From Panaeolus papilionaceus (lineage: Eukaryota; Basidiomycota; Agaricomycetes; Agaricales): DNA of 64,000 bases. Shown piece after piece: positions 24,421-35,381 of the stretch. The notes beneath the pieces were generated by a model. It made no database searches and was not told where the DNA came from. It saw nothing but the letters and a program-made list of their open reading frames with translations. The position numbers were made by a program, and so were the translations under genes. The stretch spans positions 930,001-994,000 of the forward strand of contig JADNRZ010000002.1 of assembly GCA_015501605.1 (NCBI GenBank), given 5' to 3'. Positions within the stretch are counted from its first letter, which is position 1, and every line of letters starts with the position of its first letter.

Positions 24421-26182
24421 TTAAGCACCAGCAACCTCAAACCTTGCAAAAGTCTCTCCCCAGTTACGAACATCTTCGTGTCCCATGCAAACCACTGTTG
24501 CCTTGTTTCCTGAATCAGGGCCGAAGATACGTTTAGCTACCCGTTTGACATCCTCTGCTGTGACTTTGTTGATCTTGTCTGTCATCTCGGTGACTGGCAC
24601 TTTGCGGTTGTGCACAAGAATCTAAGGGACGTAAATGAGCGTCAACTACAACAGACGGATGTGTAGTCCAAAAGACATACCTGACGGCCCAGATCCTCAA
24701 CCTCAACTGCCCGGCTTTCTAGCGCCATCATCAAGCTACTGGTAAGCTGGTTCTTCGCCCTTTGAAGTTCCTCTTGGGGTATGGGTGTATAAAGCATGAG
24801 CATTAGCTGGTGCACAAGGAGGGGAAGAATCTGCGAAGGAGTGTTTCCACCGCTGACACCAGATGCGGCAGGGAGGAAGGAAGCGAAAAGACCAAAGAGC
24901 GACGAGTCGGTGTAAATGTGATGGAAGGACGCGCAGTGGTCAATTTGTGGATAGTGATTGAGGATATGTGTATAGAGGCGCGAGTACATGCCCTTTCCGG
25001 GTCCACCTGCGCAACATGAAATGTGAGTGGAGATAAGATTGCATGTCTGAAAACGTGGACTTACCGGCTGAGAAGCTTCCACCGCCCCCAAGGAGCACTT
25101 GCATTGTTGCGAGTGTGTAGACATCATCGTCGTTGATGCCCAGACCCTCGAAAGCAATGTAAAGATGTCCCAGCTCTTGCTCGGGATCGTGGATGAAGTG
25201 GTGTCCGCCCGTGTATGTTGATGTGGGAGATTTAGGAATAGCTGCGGACTTCTTGTAGAGGCTCTGAGGAAAGAGGTATGAAGCGGCGCGCGTGAGTGAC
25301 TTGGCGACGCCTGGGGGAGAAGGGGAAAGGAGATGTTGTGGTACCTGTGTGCTAGATGTGCTTGCGCGGGATTGGGATGGGGTGCTGGATAGAGGCTGGT
25401 TTGAGGATTTGAGAGAAGAGAAGAATTTGTCGGTGAGTTCAACAAGCTCCTGGTGAGGCATGCCTGCTCCTGCAATAACCATTCGCTCTGGTCGATACCA
25501 TTCCGATATACTGTGTCGCAGGAGGTGTTCATTGATGGCAGGTATACGCTCCTCTGGGCATAGCATGGGGTTTCCCAGCCCTTGGTTATTATAAGCAACG
25601 CTGTGAAGGACTTCGGGCAGGATCATCTCTGGTTTAGCCTTTATTTCCCTAATCTCGTAGTATGCTGCGTCGCGTTGAGCTTCGAGCTCTTCGGGTTGGA
25701 AAGCGGGATTGAGCACGGTGTCAGAAATGAGGGAGAGAGCAAGGGGTGTGCCTTGGTGGGCATGCGAGGATTGATACATGATAGACTCTCTAGATGAAGC
25801 ACACATTATCTGGCCACCTAATGCATGGATATCTTTGGTCATTTCATCTTCTGACCGTGTCGTTGTTGTCTATATGAATAACATTTAGAATAAAGTATGG
25901 TATAAATTAGGTAGGCATACGGACCTTGAAAGCCATTCTATCAAGGAAATGAGAAGCGCCCAATGTTAAGGGTGTTTCATATCGAGCACCTGCATCTACA
26001 TATAGACCAACGGAGGAGAAATGACCAGGTGTATTCTCAGTGGCCACACGAATTTTGTTCGGAAGAGTTGTTATTTGGACATCAGGGAGCGACGTGACTG
26101 AGCTCAAAGACCTTGGGGCAACTCTGGTCCTTGATGGAGCTGAACGAGAAGCTCTCCAGAACGCAGTTGATGCTCTTTTCAT
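24421..26182 (-). CDS. MAS2: Mitochondrial processing peptidase alpha subunit
   Basis: Alpha subunit of the matrix peptidase that removes import presequences; the subunit recognises substrate and feeds the catalytic beta subunit. Exons: 26182 to about 25925, about 25868-25064, about 25015-24680, and the last ending at 24421. ATG 26182 begins an Arg-rich, acid-free mitochondrial presequence (MKRASTAFWRASRSAPSRTR). The degenerate zinc-site segment HFLDRMAFK, typical of the inactive alpha subunit, spans the first intron. The glycine-rich substrate loop [20 protein letters not shown] spans the second. The C-terminus has VTEMTDKINKVTAEDVKRVA and ends FARFEVAGA. Between DKFFSSL and the conserved STYTGG motif there is a Ser/Pro-rich stretch of about 60 residues. 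A tcg/ggt microsatellite lies in the 5' leader (about 26200-26230). Confidence 0.93.
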
Positions 26183-26431
26183 TGGTCTTATATGTTGAGC
26201 TCGTCGTCGTCGTCGATGGTGGTGGTAGTAGCGGATGAGCAAATTCTCACTGCAGACGCGACGGACATAACCTAATGGGGCAGAGTAAGCACGTGTTCTG
26301 TGAGATCATAGAGCTCGATTCGAGTCTCGACGTTTCATTGAAATTGACCCACACACAACCTTTATACTGACCACCATTGTTATACCCAAACACTTGACGG
26401 CTTAATACAACTGAACTAACGACAGATTCAT
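26183..26431. promoter_or_regulatory. Short divergent promoter, MAS2 and IKS1-like kinase
   Basis: 249 bp between start codons. The left end holds a cgtcgtcgtcgatggtggtggt microsatellite in the MAS2 leader. No specific site is recognised. Confidence 0.45.
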
Positions 26432-29400
26432 ATGGCTTCATCAAGAGCTTTGATAATTTCTTCAAACAATCATTCTCATTCACTGTCTTCCAACACAACT
26501 ATCGAAGAATCTCCCCTGAGGCTAGAAGTAACCCCAGGCATTGTTCATGACACTCAATGGCAACCTATTCTACACGCGTCGAACCAGGTTGTACTCTACA
26601 ATCCTCGTTCTCATGCATTAACCATCGCATCTTCATCGACCGTGTCACCTGCTGCCGTAGTACCCCATAGACGGCGACAGAACCGTCATTTGGATTCATG
26701 CCCATATTGCAAGCAGCCACTACCGGCTGACCTTCTCTCCAGACCTCTTAACGAGCACGACAGCGATTACTCTTATGAAGATACGTACGAGCGCAACTCT
26801 CCATATACGGACAGTGACGAAACAGAGGGTGATCAAGAACGTTTCACAGATCCTGCTTATGAATCTCGCGTCTCCAATTACTTCCAGCTGCTTGCTATCG
26901 CAAACGAAACTTCATCTGCGACGTCCAGTCCACCTCATCGAAATTCCTCACTGGGTGAAGAAGAACCATCAAGCCCCGTGGAAGGACCATCGAACCCAAC
27001 CGCAGAAGGTGCCTATTCAGGCGAGAGGCCCATGGCAGAGGGCTACTTCAAATCGTTCTTCCAAGAAGAAGCAAAGCTGGGAATGGGTGCCAACGGTACT
27101 GTCTACCTCTGTCAGGTTAGTCTCAATATTTTGTTATCAATTCCAGAATATTTATACCTTCGTAGCACGTTTTGGATGGAAACCCTTTAGGACACTTTGC
27201 CGTGAAGAAGATAGCCGTGGGCCAATCGCACTCGTACCTTCTCAATATCCTACGAGAAGTTAGGCTATTGGAGAGATTGCATCACCCCAATATTATCACC
27301 TATCAGTGAGCTATTTATGGTTTTGACTCGAGGCTATTTATCTTGACGGCTGATCATTGCTGCTAATTAAAAGTCATGCTTGGTTGGAGACTGCACAGTT
27401 CTCATCGTTTGGGCCTAAAGTACCCACACTACAGTGCGTCTAACGCTCCTTGGCCGTTTCGTATCTCGATTCTAACTGGAGACTCTAGCGTCTTAATGCA
27501 ATGGGCCGAAGGCGGAAGGTTCGAGCCTCACTAAATTTCTTAATGCTGTTATCAATATCAGGGTTCTTGTAGTCTGGACGACTTCATTGACGTTCGGCTG
27601 GGTCGCAAACTAGCCCATATCCATATGCACCCGGCGTTAAACCCCACAACTGCATTTTCAGTTCCCAATTCCCCTCAAACATCACCTCGTTCCGAGTCCC
27701 ACGATCTTCCTGACGCAACACCGACACCGAATACTCCAGCAGGTCAGAAAGGGAAGCGACCTTGGATCCAAGACTCGCCTGATAATCAGCCACGAAGGCC
27801 CGCTGCTATGCACGCCCCTTCATCCAATGACGATCAACATTCACGGTCTGCGAGGATAAGAGCTTTCAGAGCTTTTCAGCGTGCTCCACCCGAGGAAAAA
27901 GAGAGGATGCGGAGGGAACTGGACATGTTTGGTGGTGGTGAGTCAGGTCCTGCGAAAGGAAAGGGTGAATGGACAGCTGTGCATCTGCTTAGTGCGGATG
28001 AGGTCAAGAGCCTGTTTAGTGATGTTGTGGAAGGCTTGCGATTCTTGGTGTGTGATTGAAACCCACTTCATTCTTATTGCATGCTCATTGAGTTTTGAAG
28101 CACTCAAAATCGATTTTGCATCTTGATCTCAAGCCAGGAAACGTATTGTTGACTTGGGATGAGGGAAGCTTGATGTAAGCGGCCATTCCATCCGAAGTCT
28201 TTCCCAGTTTAATTGAAATTTGTTTACAGTCCTCGTGCTATGCTCTCTGACTTTGGTACCTCAAGAGATATGATTAGATCGTCTACGACTCGCTCTGGAA
28301 ACACTGGAACGTGGGTTCAGGTCTCCCGACGTCACCGTGCTGTTGATCGTTAATTCGAGATTACAGGTTAGAGTACACTGCCCCAGAATCCTTACCTTCT
28401 CCGCAAACAGGCTTCCTTCGTCAGATCGATTCCAAAGCAGATATGTGGAGTCTCGGTATGATCTTACACAAACTGTTGTTTTTCAAGCTTCCGTATCGGT
28501 AATTATTTGCAACATTGCGCGTCTTCAAAGTATTTATGAAGTTTCAGGTATGCTGCAACTGGAGATGCCAACGGAGAACCTATAAGTCAGACAGACGAGG
28601 GTGCGAAGATGGATAGACTGGAAAAAGAAGTGCAGGAGTACCCTGGGTTTGTAACGGTCGCCTGTACTTACAGCAATCCCCCTGATTTACCATCTTTTCA
28701 GATTCAAATCCACAGCTTCACTCGTTACAGGTTTTGAGACTCGACGGTTACCACGATCGTTTTTAGTCTTGCTTGAAAACCTTCTCCACAGGATCCCATC
28801 AGGTAGACCGAGCTGCGAACGTGTCGTCACCGCCATACGAGAAGGAAAAGTACGTTACTTTGCTTTGTTCTTCATGCAATATCTCACACCGTATCTCTCG
28901 CGCGTAGTTCGACCCTCTGACGACGACATCGTCAAGCAATCTTTCCATAGCAAGGCAGTCCTCGGATTCCAATGCTCAGTCATCGCCAAAGTTAAACAGC
29001 GAAGGCCCAGATGCGTTCATTGCACCAGAAAACGTGCGACTGTTGGCACTGCCGTCTCCTATTGAAGTACTGGGGCCAGAAGAAGACAGTTGGAAACGTT
29101 GGCTCACGATCAAGGGTTGGAAGCGGGCTTGGGTATTGTTCTGGGACGGCAAGAGCACCTCTACGACATTCACTACATCGAGTGGAGGTCACAAACAGAG
29201 AAAACATCTCTCGAGGAGGAAGATCATGCCCCTATTATTGTTGAGGGGTTTAAGAAGTTGTATATTGGTTGTAAAAGTACGCATTCTCTTTCTTTTCGAT
29301 TTTGAGAGTGACCATTCATGAGGATATAGGTACTCTCAATACCTATGGCTTGTCCCGACGCTCTATCTCGACCCCAACCCATCGTAGCAGGTGTTCTTCT

Positions 29401-29671
29401 TGCAGCAGCAGTAGCCGAGACAATGGTTGATTATGACTACGACAAGAGTAGTATAACGCAAAGCCGAAATCGATATGCCAGGTGGAATTGGCAGAAGGAT
29501 CGCGGGGTGTGGATTTCGGTTGGACTCATGCTATTCCATGTTGGCGTTCTAGGGATGGGTAGAGCCCAGTTGATGGGTTGGAATGCGAGCCTGGCTGAGA
29601 GGACAAATGCTTTGTGGAAATGGACATGTTGTGTACCGCTGACTGAGAAGATGCCACCGCCGACCTTCTGA
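26432..29671 (+). CDS. IKS1: IKS-family protein kinase with C-terminal membrane segment
   Basis: Serine/threonine kinase of the fungal Iks1 type. A Ser-rich N-terminal region of about 200 residues (with a CPYCKQPLP Cys pair) precedes the kinase domain. Kinase motifs: glycine loop LGMGANGTVYLC before the first intron at 27116, FAVKKIAVGQSHSYLLNILR with the ATP-anchoring Lys, YHHAWLE, hinge region HVLMQWAEGGSLDDF, catalytic loop HLDLKPGNVLL, DFGTS, and TAPES. The catalytic loop reads HLD rather than HRD. A disordered insert of about 150 residues separates the hinge lobe from VVEGLRFLHSK. After the kinase, a basic segment (HLSRRKIMPLLLLRGL) leads into hydrophobic stretches (CILVVKVLSIPM; PQPIVAGVLLAAAVAE; GLMLFHVGVLGMG), suggesting a membrane anchor. 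About nine introns are needed; the substrate in fungi is unknown to me. Confidence 0.88.
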
Positions 29672-30055
29672 GTTGCTGTTGCGGTGTTATCCGTACATGT
29701 TGTTTCGTATAGCGCGGGCGCACTCAAAAATATACGTATTGAGTAGAAACAGCGTGTTTCACAGATTATCATTCATTACCCATTCATGTTATAGGGGCAA
29801 GCAAGTAGTATAAAATGAGATGACGAGGACAGTGACATAAGGCTCGAAGGTAGATAGCTAACAGGAAAGAGGAAAATACTAGAACGAATGGGACAGAATG
29901 ACAGTCGCGATGGGAGTAACCACAAAATTTAGTCCAATCCAGGTTATAACTACTAAGTAAACAAGAACGAAAGATAAAAAGTATGACAAAAAAGTTCTAA
30001 CGAACGAAAAACCACGACCCGAGTACCGCGGAACTTGCACAAAACTGGGCTAAAG
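29672..30055. other. Convergent intergenic region, IKS1-like kinase and RSC4-like gene
   Basis: 384 bp between stop codons, AT-rich 3' UTR-like sequence; no recognisable feature. Confidence 0.5.
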
Positions 30056-32338
30056 TTATAGCTCAGCAGGTCTCTCTGCGTATATTTTCCATATCATCCC
30101 TCCCTTTTCCCCAATCTCTACGGTATTGTAGCCTACGGGGAGATAGACGCTCCATTCTCCGGGGTTATCCGTTTGCTCAGATATAACAACGCCGTTGAGC
30201 TTCAGCTGCACCTCGCCAATTTTGGATGCCTCCCTCTTTTTCTGGGCCTTTGCTGCCCTGGCTGCTGCTGCGGCCTGCTGAGCTTTGGCAGCCAATGCGA
30301 CGGCTTTAGGTGGACGACCGCGTCTTTTGCCCTTCCTGCGACCGTTGGCCTTTGGTGAAGTTTGTGAAGCCTCAAAATCAACATCCATATCGTCATCGTC
30401 GTCATCATCACTGCTTTCGTCCTCTTCTTCTCCCATGAACGATACGTCGCTGACTATAAATGTTGTCTCACCCTGACCTAATCTTAATGACCAACTCTTG
30501 ACACCATCTTGTTGGTCAAGCGTCAACGTCCGCCCTTTCGGTTGTATTCGTATGTGAATGGATTTAAGCTGATGATTGAGTGGTAGGGTGATGGGTGCGG
30601 GTGACGGAGCAGATGGCTGAGTATTTGTTATGGTGGTCGTTTGTAACACAGGCGGTGTGGGTGTGTGAGTCGGGAGCTGCGCCGTTGGTGGGATCATGTA
30701 ATTTGAATTGGGGTAGTGCGAGGGAGTTGCATTGACGAATGATACAGGGAGAGGTGGTTGAGGGGTGGCTGACTTTGCTGGTGCTCGGGCTATTTGCGGT
30801 GTCAGTGCTTTAGGCGCAGGAGTGGCTGCGGTTTTCGGGGGTGCTCTAACTGGTGCGACAGGAAGTGCGAATGAGGACGTATGAGCAACAGGGACGGGTG
30901 CCGAAATGGATGGCGGCGCCTGTGGGGTGATAACTTTGGGCGGAGGCGCACCAGGAACACGGAGGGTGACTGTGGAGGGAAGAGTGGGTTCTGGTTTGGG
31001 CTTCTGAGGAGCGGCGCTCGTGGATGCTTGTGCAACTTGAGGTTTGATCTTGATCTTGTTGGATTGGCGCGCGTACTCTGGTAGCGAATGTGGTGCCGGC
31101 AGATCTGACATGAGTTGTTTGAAGTGTTCCTAGAAAGGTATTAGAATGCTGTCAGCACACAAAGTTTTGAAAACGGACCTTTAGCGTTACAGCATCGTTC
31201 CAAATTTGTGTATACTCTTGGTTGAACGTCGTTGCATTAGAAAAAATGAGCTCTGTGTCCGCAGCAAAATCAGCTGTAGACTGATACTCCTTTTTCTTTA
31301 TCTTTTTCTGAAGGAAGGATGAGTAAAAAATAGATTCAAGGATGTTAAGAAGGCCCGCACATAGATATTGTCGAAGCACTGCGGGTGTTTGATCTCCTTG
31401 TAATACTGAGGCCATAACTTGCGGGAAGGGAGTTGCATAAATTCGACCGACAATGTTCTGCCTCTGCAGGGTAAAATTAAGTTTAAACTAGTAGATAGGT
31501 ACAAGATGAAGTAAAATACATACGTAGCATCCGCTTTCGCGACGAGTTTGTCTAGTCTGACTTTGAGAAGACGATTTAGACTTGGTGTTTTAGGTTTATC
31601 GTCATGTTCGTCTGGGACCATCTTTGAATAAGTTTTATGGACAAGTTTCTAGCAACGATGGTATTTGTAAATACGAGAAGCGGAAAAGGGATGATTGGTG
31701 CTCACCAGCAACTCCTTTGCATCCTGAAAGATCTCGCTCTCCGTCTGATTATATTGTTTTGCATTGCCAAAAAGCAGTTCAAAGTCGGCCTTGACATCTT
31801 CTAGGTTTGAGTACCCGTCTGAATCGAGCTGTTTCTTGATATCATCTAGTGCAATGGGCCTCTTTATGAGCTCATAATAATCTGGGTATTGTCGTTTTGA
31901 CGGTTTGCGCAAGAATGGCACGGAAAGTGCCTTTCCACTGTACAATAAATGTCAATAAATGATCTCAGGATTGACCCGTTATAAAATATATGTTGAACGA
32001 TGAAGATGGTAAGAGCGAAAGGAACGAGTGGTTAGGAGGAACGAAATAGGCAAGCCCATATGAAGGAGGACGTGCGACAGTTTGAACACTTACTCTTTGC
32101 TAACCGCATCCTTTACTGTCTGCCACAACACCAGACCTTGCTCTCTCACTTGCTCTGGGCTCTCTGTACCTCCACGACCAACATTTTCTGTTCCTCCTTC
32201 AATATGATCTGAGGATGGGATATCCATGTCTGATGATGCTCCTCCACCACCCCCTACTTCTCTCCGCCGCTTAGGTCTTGAACCTTCCATAACAATATCT
32301 CGAGTACCATTGAGTGCGGCATGCTCTCTCTTGGACAT
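30056..32338 (-). CDS. Tandem-bromodomain chromatin protein, RSC4-like
   Basis: Probable subunit of a RSC/PBAF-type remodeller that reads acetylated histone tails. From ATG 32338: basic N-terminus with a GSRPKRRREVGG stretch, then bromodomain 1 (about 32150-31650: VPFLRKPSKRQYPDYYELIK with the acetyl-lysine Asn in FGNAKQYNQTES), a linker, bromodomain 2 (about 31480-31190: FMQLPSRKLWPQYYKEIK, Asn in FSNATTFNQEYT), a long Pro/Thr/Ala-rich linker, an acidic run with a neighbouring AT-hook-like GKRRGRPPK, and a C-terminal beta-rich domain ending YNTVEIGEKGGMIWKIYAE. Introns lie near 31940-32090, 31630-31670, 31470-31530, 31300-31365 and 31130-31180. The tandem-bromodomain layout fits Rsc4; Rsc1/2 would carry BAH domains, which I do not see. 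Confidence 0.78.
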
Positions 32339-32578
32339 TGTTCTTCAAATAGACGCTCTTGATACCACAAAAAGGATAATGGGATCTGAAAATACAAGCA
32401 AAAAGGGGGAATTATCTGGGCTGCTACTTCAGCGGACAATGAACCCTGGCGTTTATTGCACAGTCACGTGTTTGTGACGCGTTGATCAATTCCTCAATGT
32501 TTAATGTTGTGTACGCGCAGGGACAAGAAGAGACAAGAATACAATTATTATCTCTGTCTTGTCTATATCTATTCATAT

Positions 32579-34650
32579 TTAATCTACTAATTTAGCGATT
32601 CTAAGTTCATTCATCCTCTTTCGTGCAGCTCTCGAATGGTTGTTTAATCCTCCATTGAACGCCCATTCGGCTTCATGCCACCCTTCCACGTCCTTCTTTG
32701 TTCCAACAGAATACCTTCTCAACAAAGCTGCTCCACCAGGCTGCACATGTATAAGTGTGACATTCATGTTTTCTAGAATAGATTTAAAAGCACGTACATG
32801 TTCTCCAAGATAAGAGGTTACATCAACAGCGTAGCCATCGATCAGGACAACACATCTCCCGGTTTTCTCAGCAGCAAACATTCGGATTTGGTCCATATTC
32901 CAAGTCTTGCATTCCCAGAAATCTCGTTCCGGCTCCAACTTTCCTGCCTCTTTCTTTCTCATATACTGCAGGGCATCGACCATGTCCTTCGGACGCGCCC
33001 TTCGAAGGCCTGTGACGAGCCCGAGCTTGTGTAGCCCAAGAATGATCCATTTGCTGGGATCCCAGTCAGCAATCGATGGTCCGGAACGGAAGTCATGGGG
33101 GAACGCGTGCTATTTCGAACAGCGTCAGTACTTCTGCATTAGCATTTATGGCTAATTTCTGGTAACAAACATGCTACAACCCATCCCCGCGTCAGTCTGG
33201 AGATGTCATTTGAATTAGGTTTGCACGTACAAAGTTGTGGTTCCCTTCTCCTCCCGTTAACAATGCCACGAGCTAATACAAACATCGGTCGAGTTTCTTG
33301 GATCGGACAATAAACGCATACCAAATTCCCTCGAGAGGTATCTTCGTCCGAATATGGTTGCAACCCGTCCCAATGCGCCAATCTGCAGTTGACATGAAAA
33401 ACCGCTTAATTGCTGACCCCTTGATTACTTACGAATTGACGAGGAACGTGCAATGCCAAACTGAAGCCTGGTCAAGGTTCGAATAAACTTCGACGGTCAA
33501 GAAAAACGTACTCCATAGCCTTGCGACCAAGCCTCCCCAAATGTAAGCACCCATCGCATCGCCCCATAATGACCCAAGGAATGTCGGAAACACGATACCG
33601 AAAAATAGTGCGGAAGGTACTGCGCAATATTTACACCATTATTTCAGGGGTGTAATGGGCGCCGTCGAGCCCGACTCACCGTAATACTTATGCTGATATC
33701 TAACAACTGAACGTAAAATATACGCAGCATAATCTCAATTTAAATGCCTGCTTTCAAGGCGAAACAAGATACGCACCTGGATCGCTTTCCAGATCATCCC
33801 TTTCGATTAAGTCCATCCGCTCATACACAGGTTTGAAGAATATCCAGCCCATATGAGAATAAAACATGCCTCGCGTCGCCGCATAACTTGTAGGACCCAA
33901 ATTGTGAACGAGTAGAAAATAAAAGCAAGGGACAAGGCAATGGTCGGTCAGGACAATTGTAAAGCAGTTGGGACTGGCGGAAAGGACGTACGGGTCGTGA
34001 ATAGGGTCATCAGTGAATCTCTAAAAATACGCGTTTAATGAGCTACATGCGCATTGAAGAACTGAGGATCGCGCCCTACATGATGTAAACGATGGCGAAG
34101 CGTCCTATTTATAGCGGGATTCTCAGTTATGTGACGATTCAGATCAGTAGTAAAATCGCCTTACCACCACTAGAACAAGTGAAGAGGTGTATTAGTTGCA
34201 CATCGGCACTTTGGAGGTCAAGCTGAAATACACCGACTGCCCACCTTGATAGAACCTTGGAAACCCGCCGAGCCCAAGATGGCCAAGACTACTCGAACCC
34301 CAAACGATGCGCGGAAGGCCTTGTGCGAATATAACCTATGGTAGCCTATCGTTATTCTAAAAGGTTTGCGGATTGGACGAGCGGCGTTGTTAGTATGATT
34401 TCAATTAGAATGTAGTAACAGAGAGATACCCAAAATCAGAAAGCTGCCATACGAAGAACCACAGGACAAGAGTCGCCCTTTTCGTTGCCCACGGCGGGTA
34501 ATAGTACACGCCAACGCAGGCGGCGATGTGGACGAAGACAAAGAAAATGGCGTTTGCCCACCAGATTTGAGGTCTGTTCTTTTGGTGCTTCGGTGGTCCT
34601 GCTGAGCTCTCATCGCCTTTGCTTCTGTGCATAATACTGGAGGGGGGCAT
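32579..34650 (-). CDS. OLE1: Acyl-CoA Delta-9 fatty acid desaturase with C-terminal cytochrome b5
   Basis: ER membrane di-iron enzyme that inserts the Delta-9 double bond into stearoyl/palmitoyl-CoA, using its own fused cytochrome b5. ATG 34650. Hydrophobic helices surround histidine box 1 (GYHRLYSHKAF), box 2 (RHRLHHRFTDDP) and box 3 (EGNHNFHHAFPHDFR), followed by a cytochrome b5 domain with DVTSYLGEHPGG and a second heme-side His in HSRAARKRM. The gene is broken by about fourteen introns. Inferred microexons of 5 nt (34165-34169) and 3 nt (33171-33173) are needed to complete WWTLRHRLHHR and HNFHHAFPHD. A frame-preserving 57-nt intron (32741-32797) separates the His and Pro of HPGG. A TATATA element lies about 90 bp upstream (34738-34744). 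Enzyme identity is certain; the microexons await transcript evidence. Confidence 0.93.
32741..32797 (-). other. Frame-preserving 57-nt intron inside the cytochrome b5 HPGG motif
   Basis: The intron runs gtacgt...gtgcag between GAACAT (Glu-His) and CCTGGTGGA (Pro-Gly-Gly). It has 19 codons and no stop in the reading frame, so retention would insert 19 residues after the heme-ligand His. Confidence 0.75.
33171..33173 (-). other. Inferred 3-nt microexon (one His codon) in OLE1
   Basis: Minus strand reads ...gggttgtag|CAT|gtttgttacc.... Left intron gtacgt to gttgtag is 57 nt, right intron gtttgt to gaaatag is 61 nt, both of normal size for this genome. Including the CAT gives HNFHHAFPHD; omitting it gives HNFHAFPHD, lacking one metal-ligand His. 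Confidence 0.6.
34165..34169 (-). other. Inferred 5-nt microexon (TGGTG) in OLE1
   Basis: Minus strand reads cttgttctag|TGGTG|gtaaggcg. It joins GSIK to TLRHRLHH as GSIKWWTLRHRLHH in frame. No other junction I tried keeps the frame and the conserved Trp pair. Confidence 0.65.
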
Positions 34651-35381
34651 GGTTGGGAGGGGTATCGGCCCAGGTCGTAACTGTGAAAAGAAAAACAGAA
34701 AAGTGGTTACCAGATGAAACGCCGAATGCGCGACTAGATATATAAGCTCAGATACAGGGGCGAGCAGCTCATGTACGATTGCCTACAAGATGGAGATAGG
34801 GAAGGTGGGTGTCAACACTGGTCGGCGGAAGTGTAGCACGTTGGGAACAAACGAGCTAATGTTAAGATGGATCGCAGGCTGAGCTTTTGAATGAATCGTG
34901 ATCAGAAGCCGCAAAGGTCGGCGAGTCATGTCCAGACCTCTGTGATACGAATTATTGTTAAGACCCTTGTCATATAATTCTAGGGAGCCGCTGGGAACAC
35001 GCAATCATTTATAGTTGCACATGCGCAAATGGGTATTTCGAGTCGGTACTCCCGGGCTTATTATGTGTCTGCTCCCTATCGAGCTCATGTATCCCACAAT
35101 ATCAAGTTTATCATATTTCACTGCAGAGTGGTTTTCGAAAGCGATTGTAGCCGTGATATGGGTCGAATGTCGAATGGTCAACTATCACACATGGGAAAGA
35201 GCCAAGCTTCAACATATTCGATGGCAGGAAACAATCGCGCTCATCGATCTACGTATTCCTTTTCAAGACATGCATACACTTGTGCACCACCAAGGTGGGA
35301 TATCATCGCGTATATCTCATGAATAAATACATTCATCGCATATCCTAGGTTATTATGACGTGTATATGTCCCAACGAGCCT
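34651..35381. promoter_or_regulatory. OLE1 upstream region and CutC 3' region
   Basis: 731 bp. A TATATAT element at 34738-34744 lies about 90 bp before the OLE1 start on the minus strand. The remainder has short frames on both strands with no recognisable family, and I do not call a gene. Confidence 0.45.

Noticed and set aside
26300..26335. tRNA T-arm-like string gattcgagtctc near the MAS2/IKS1 promoter
   Set aside because: No matching D-arm, anticodon arm or acceptor stem on either strand at tRNA spacing.
35030..35065. Another T-loop-like ttcgagtc string
   Set aside because: The neighbouring bases do not form the required stems; no tRNA structure could be drawn.
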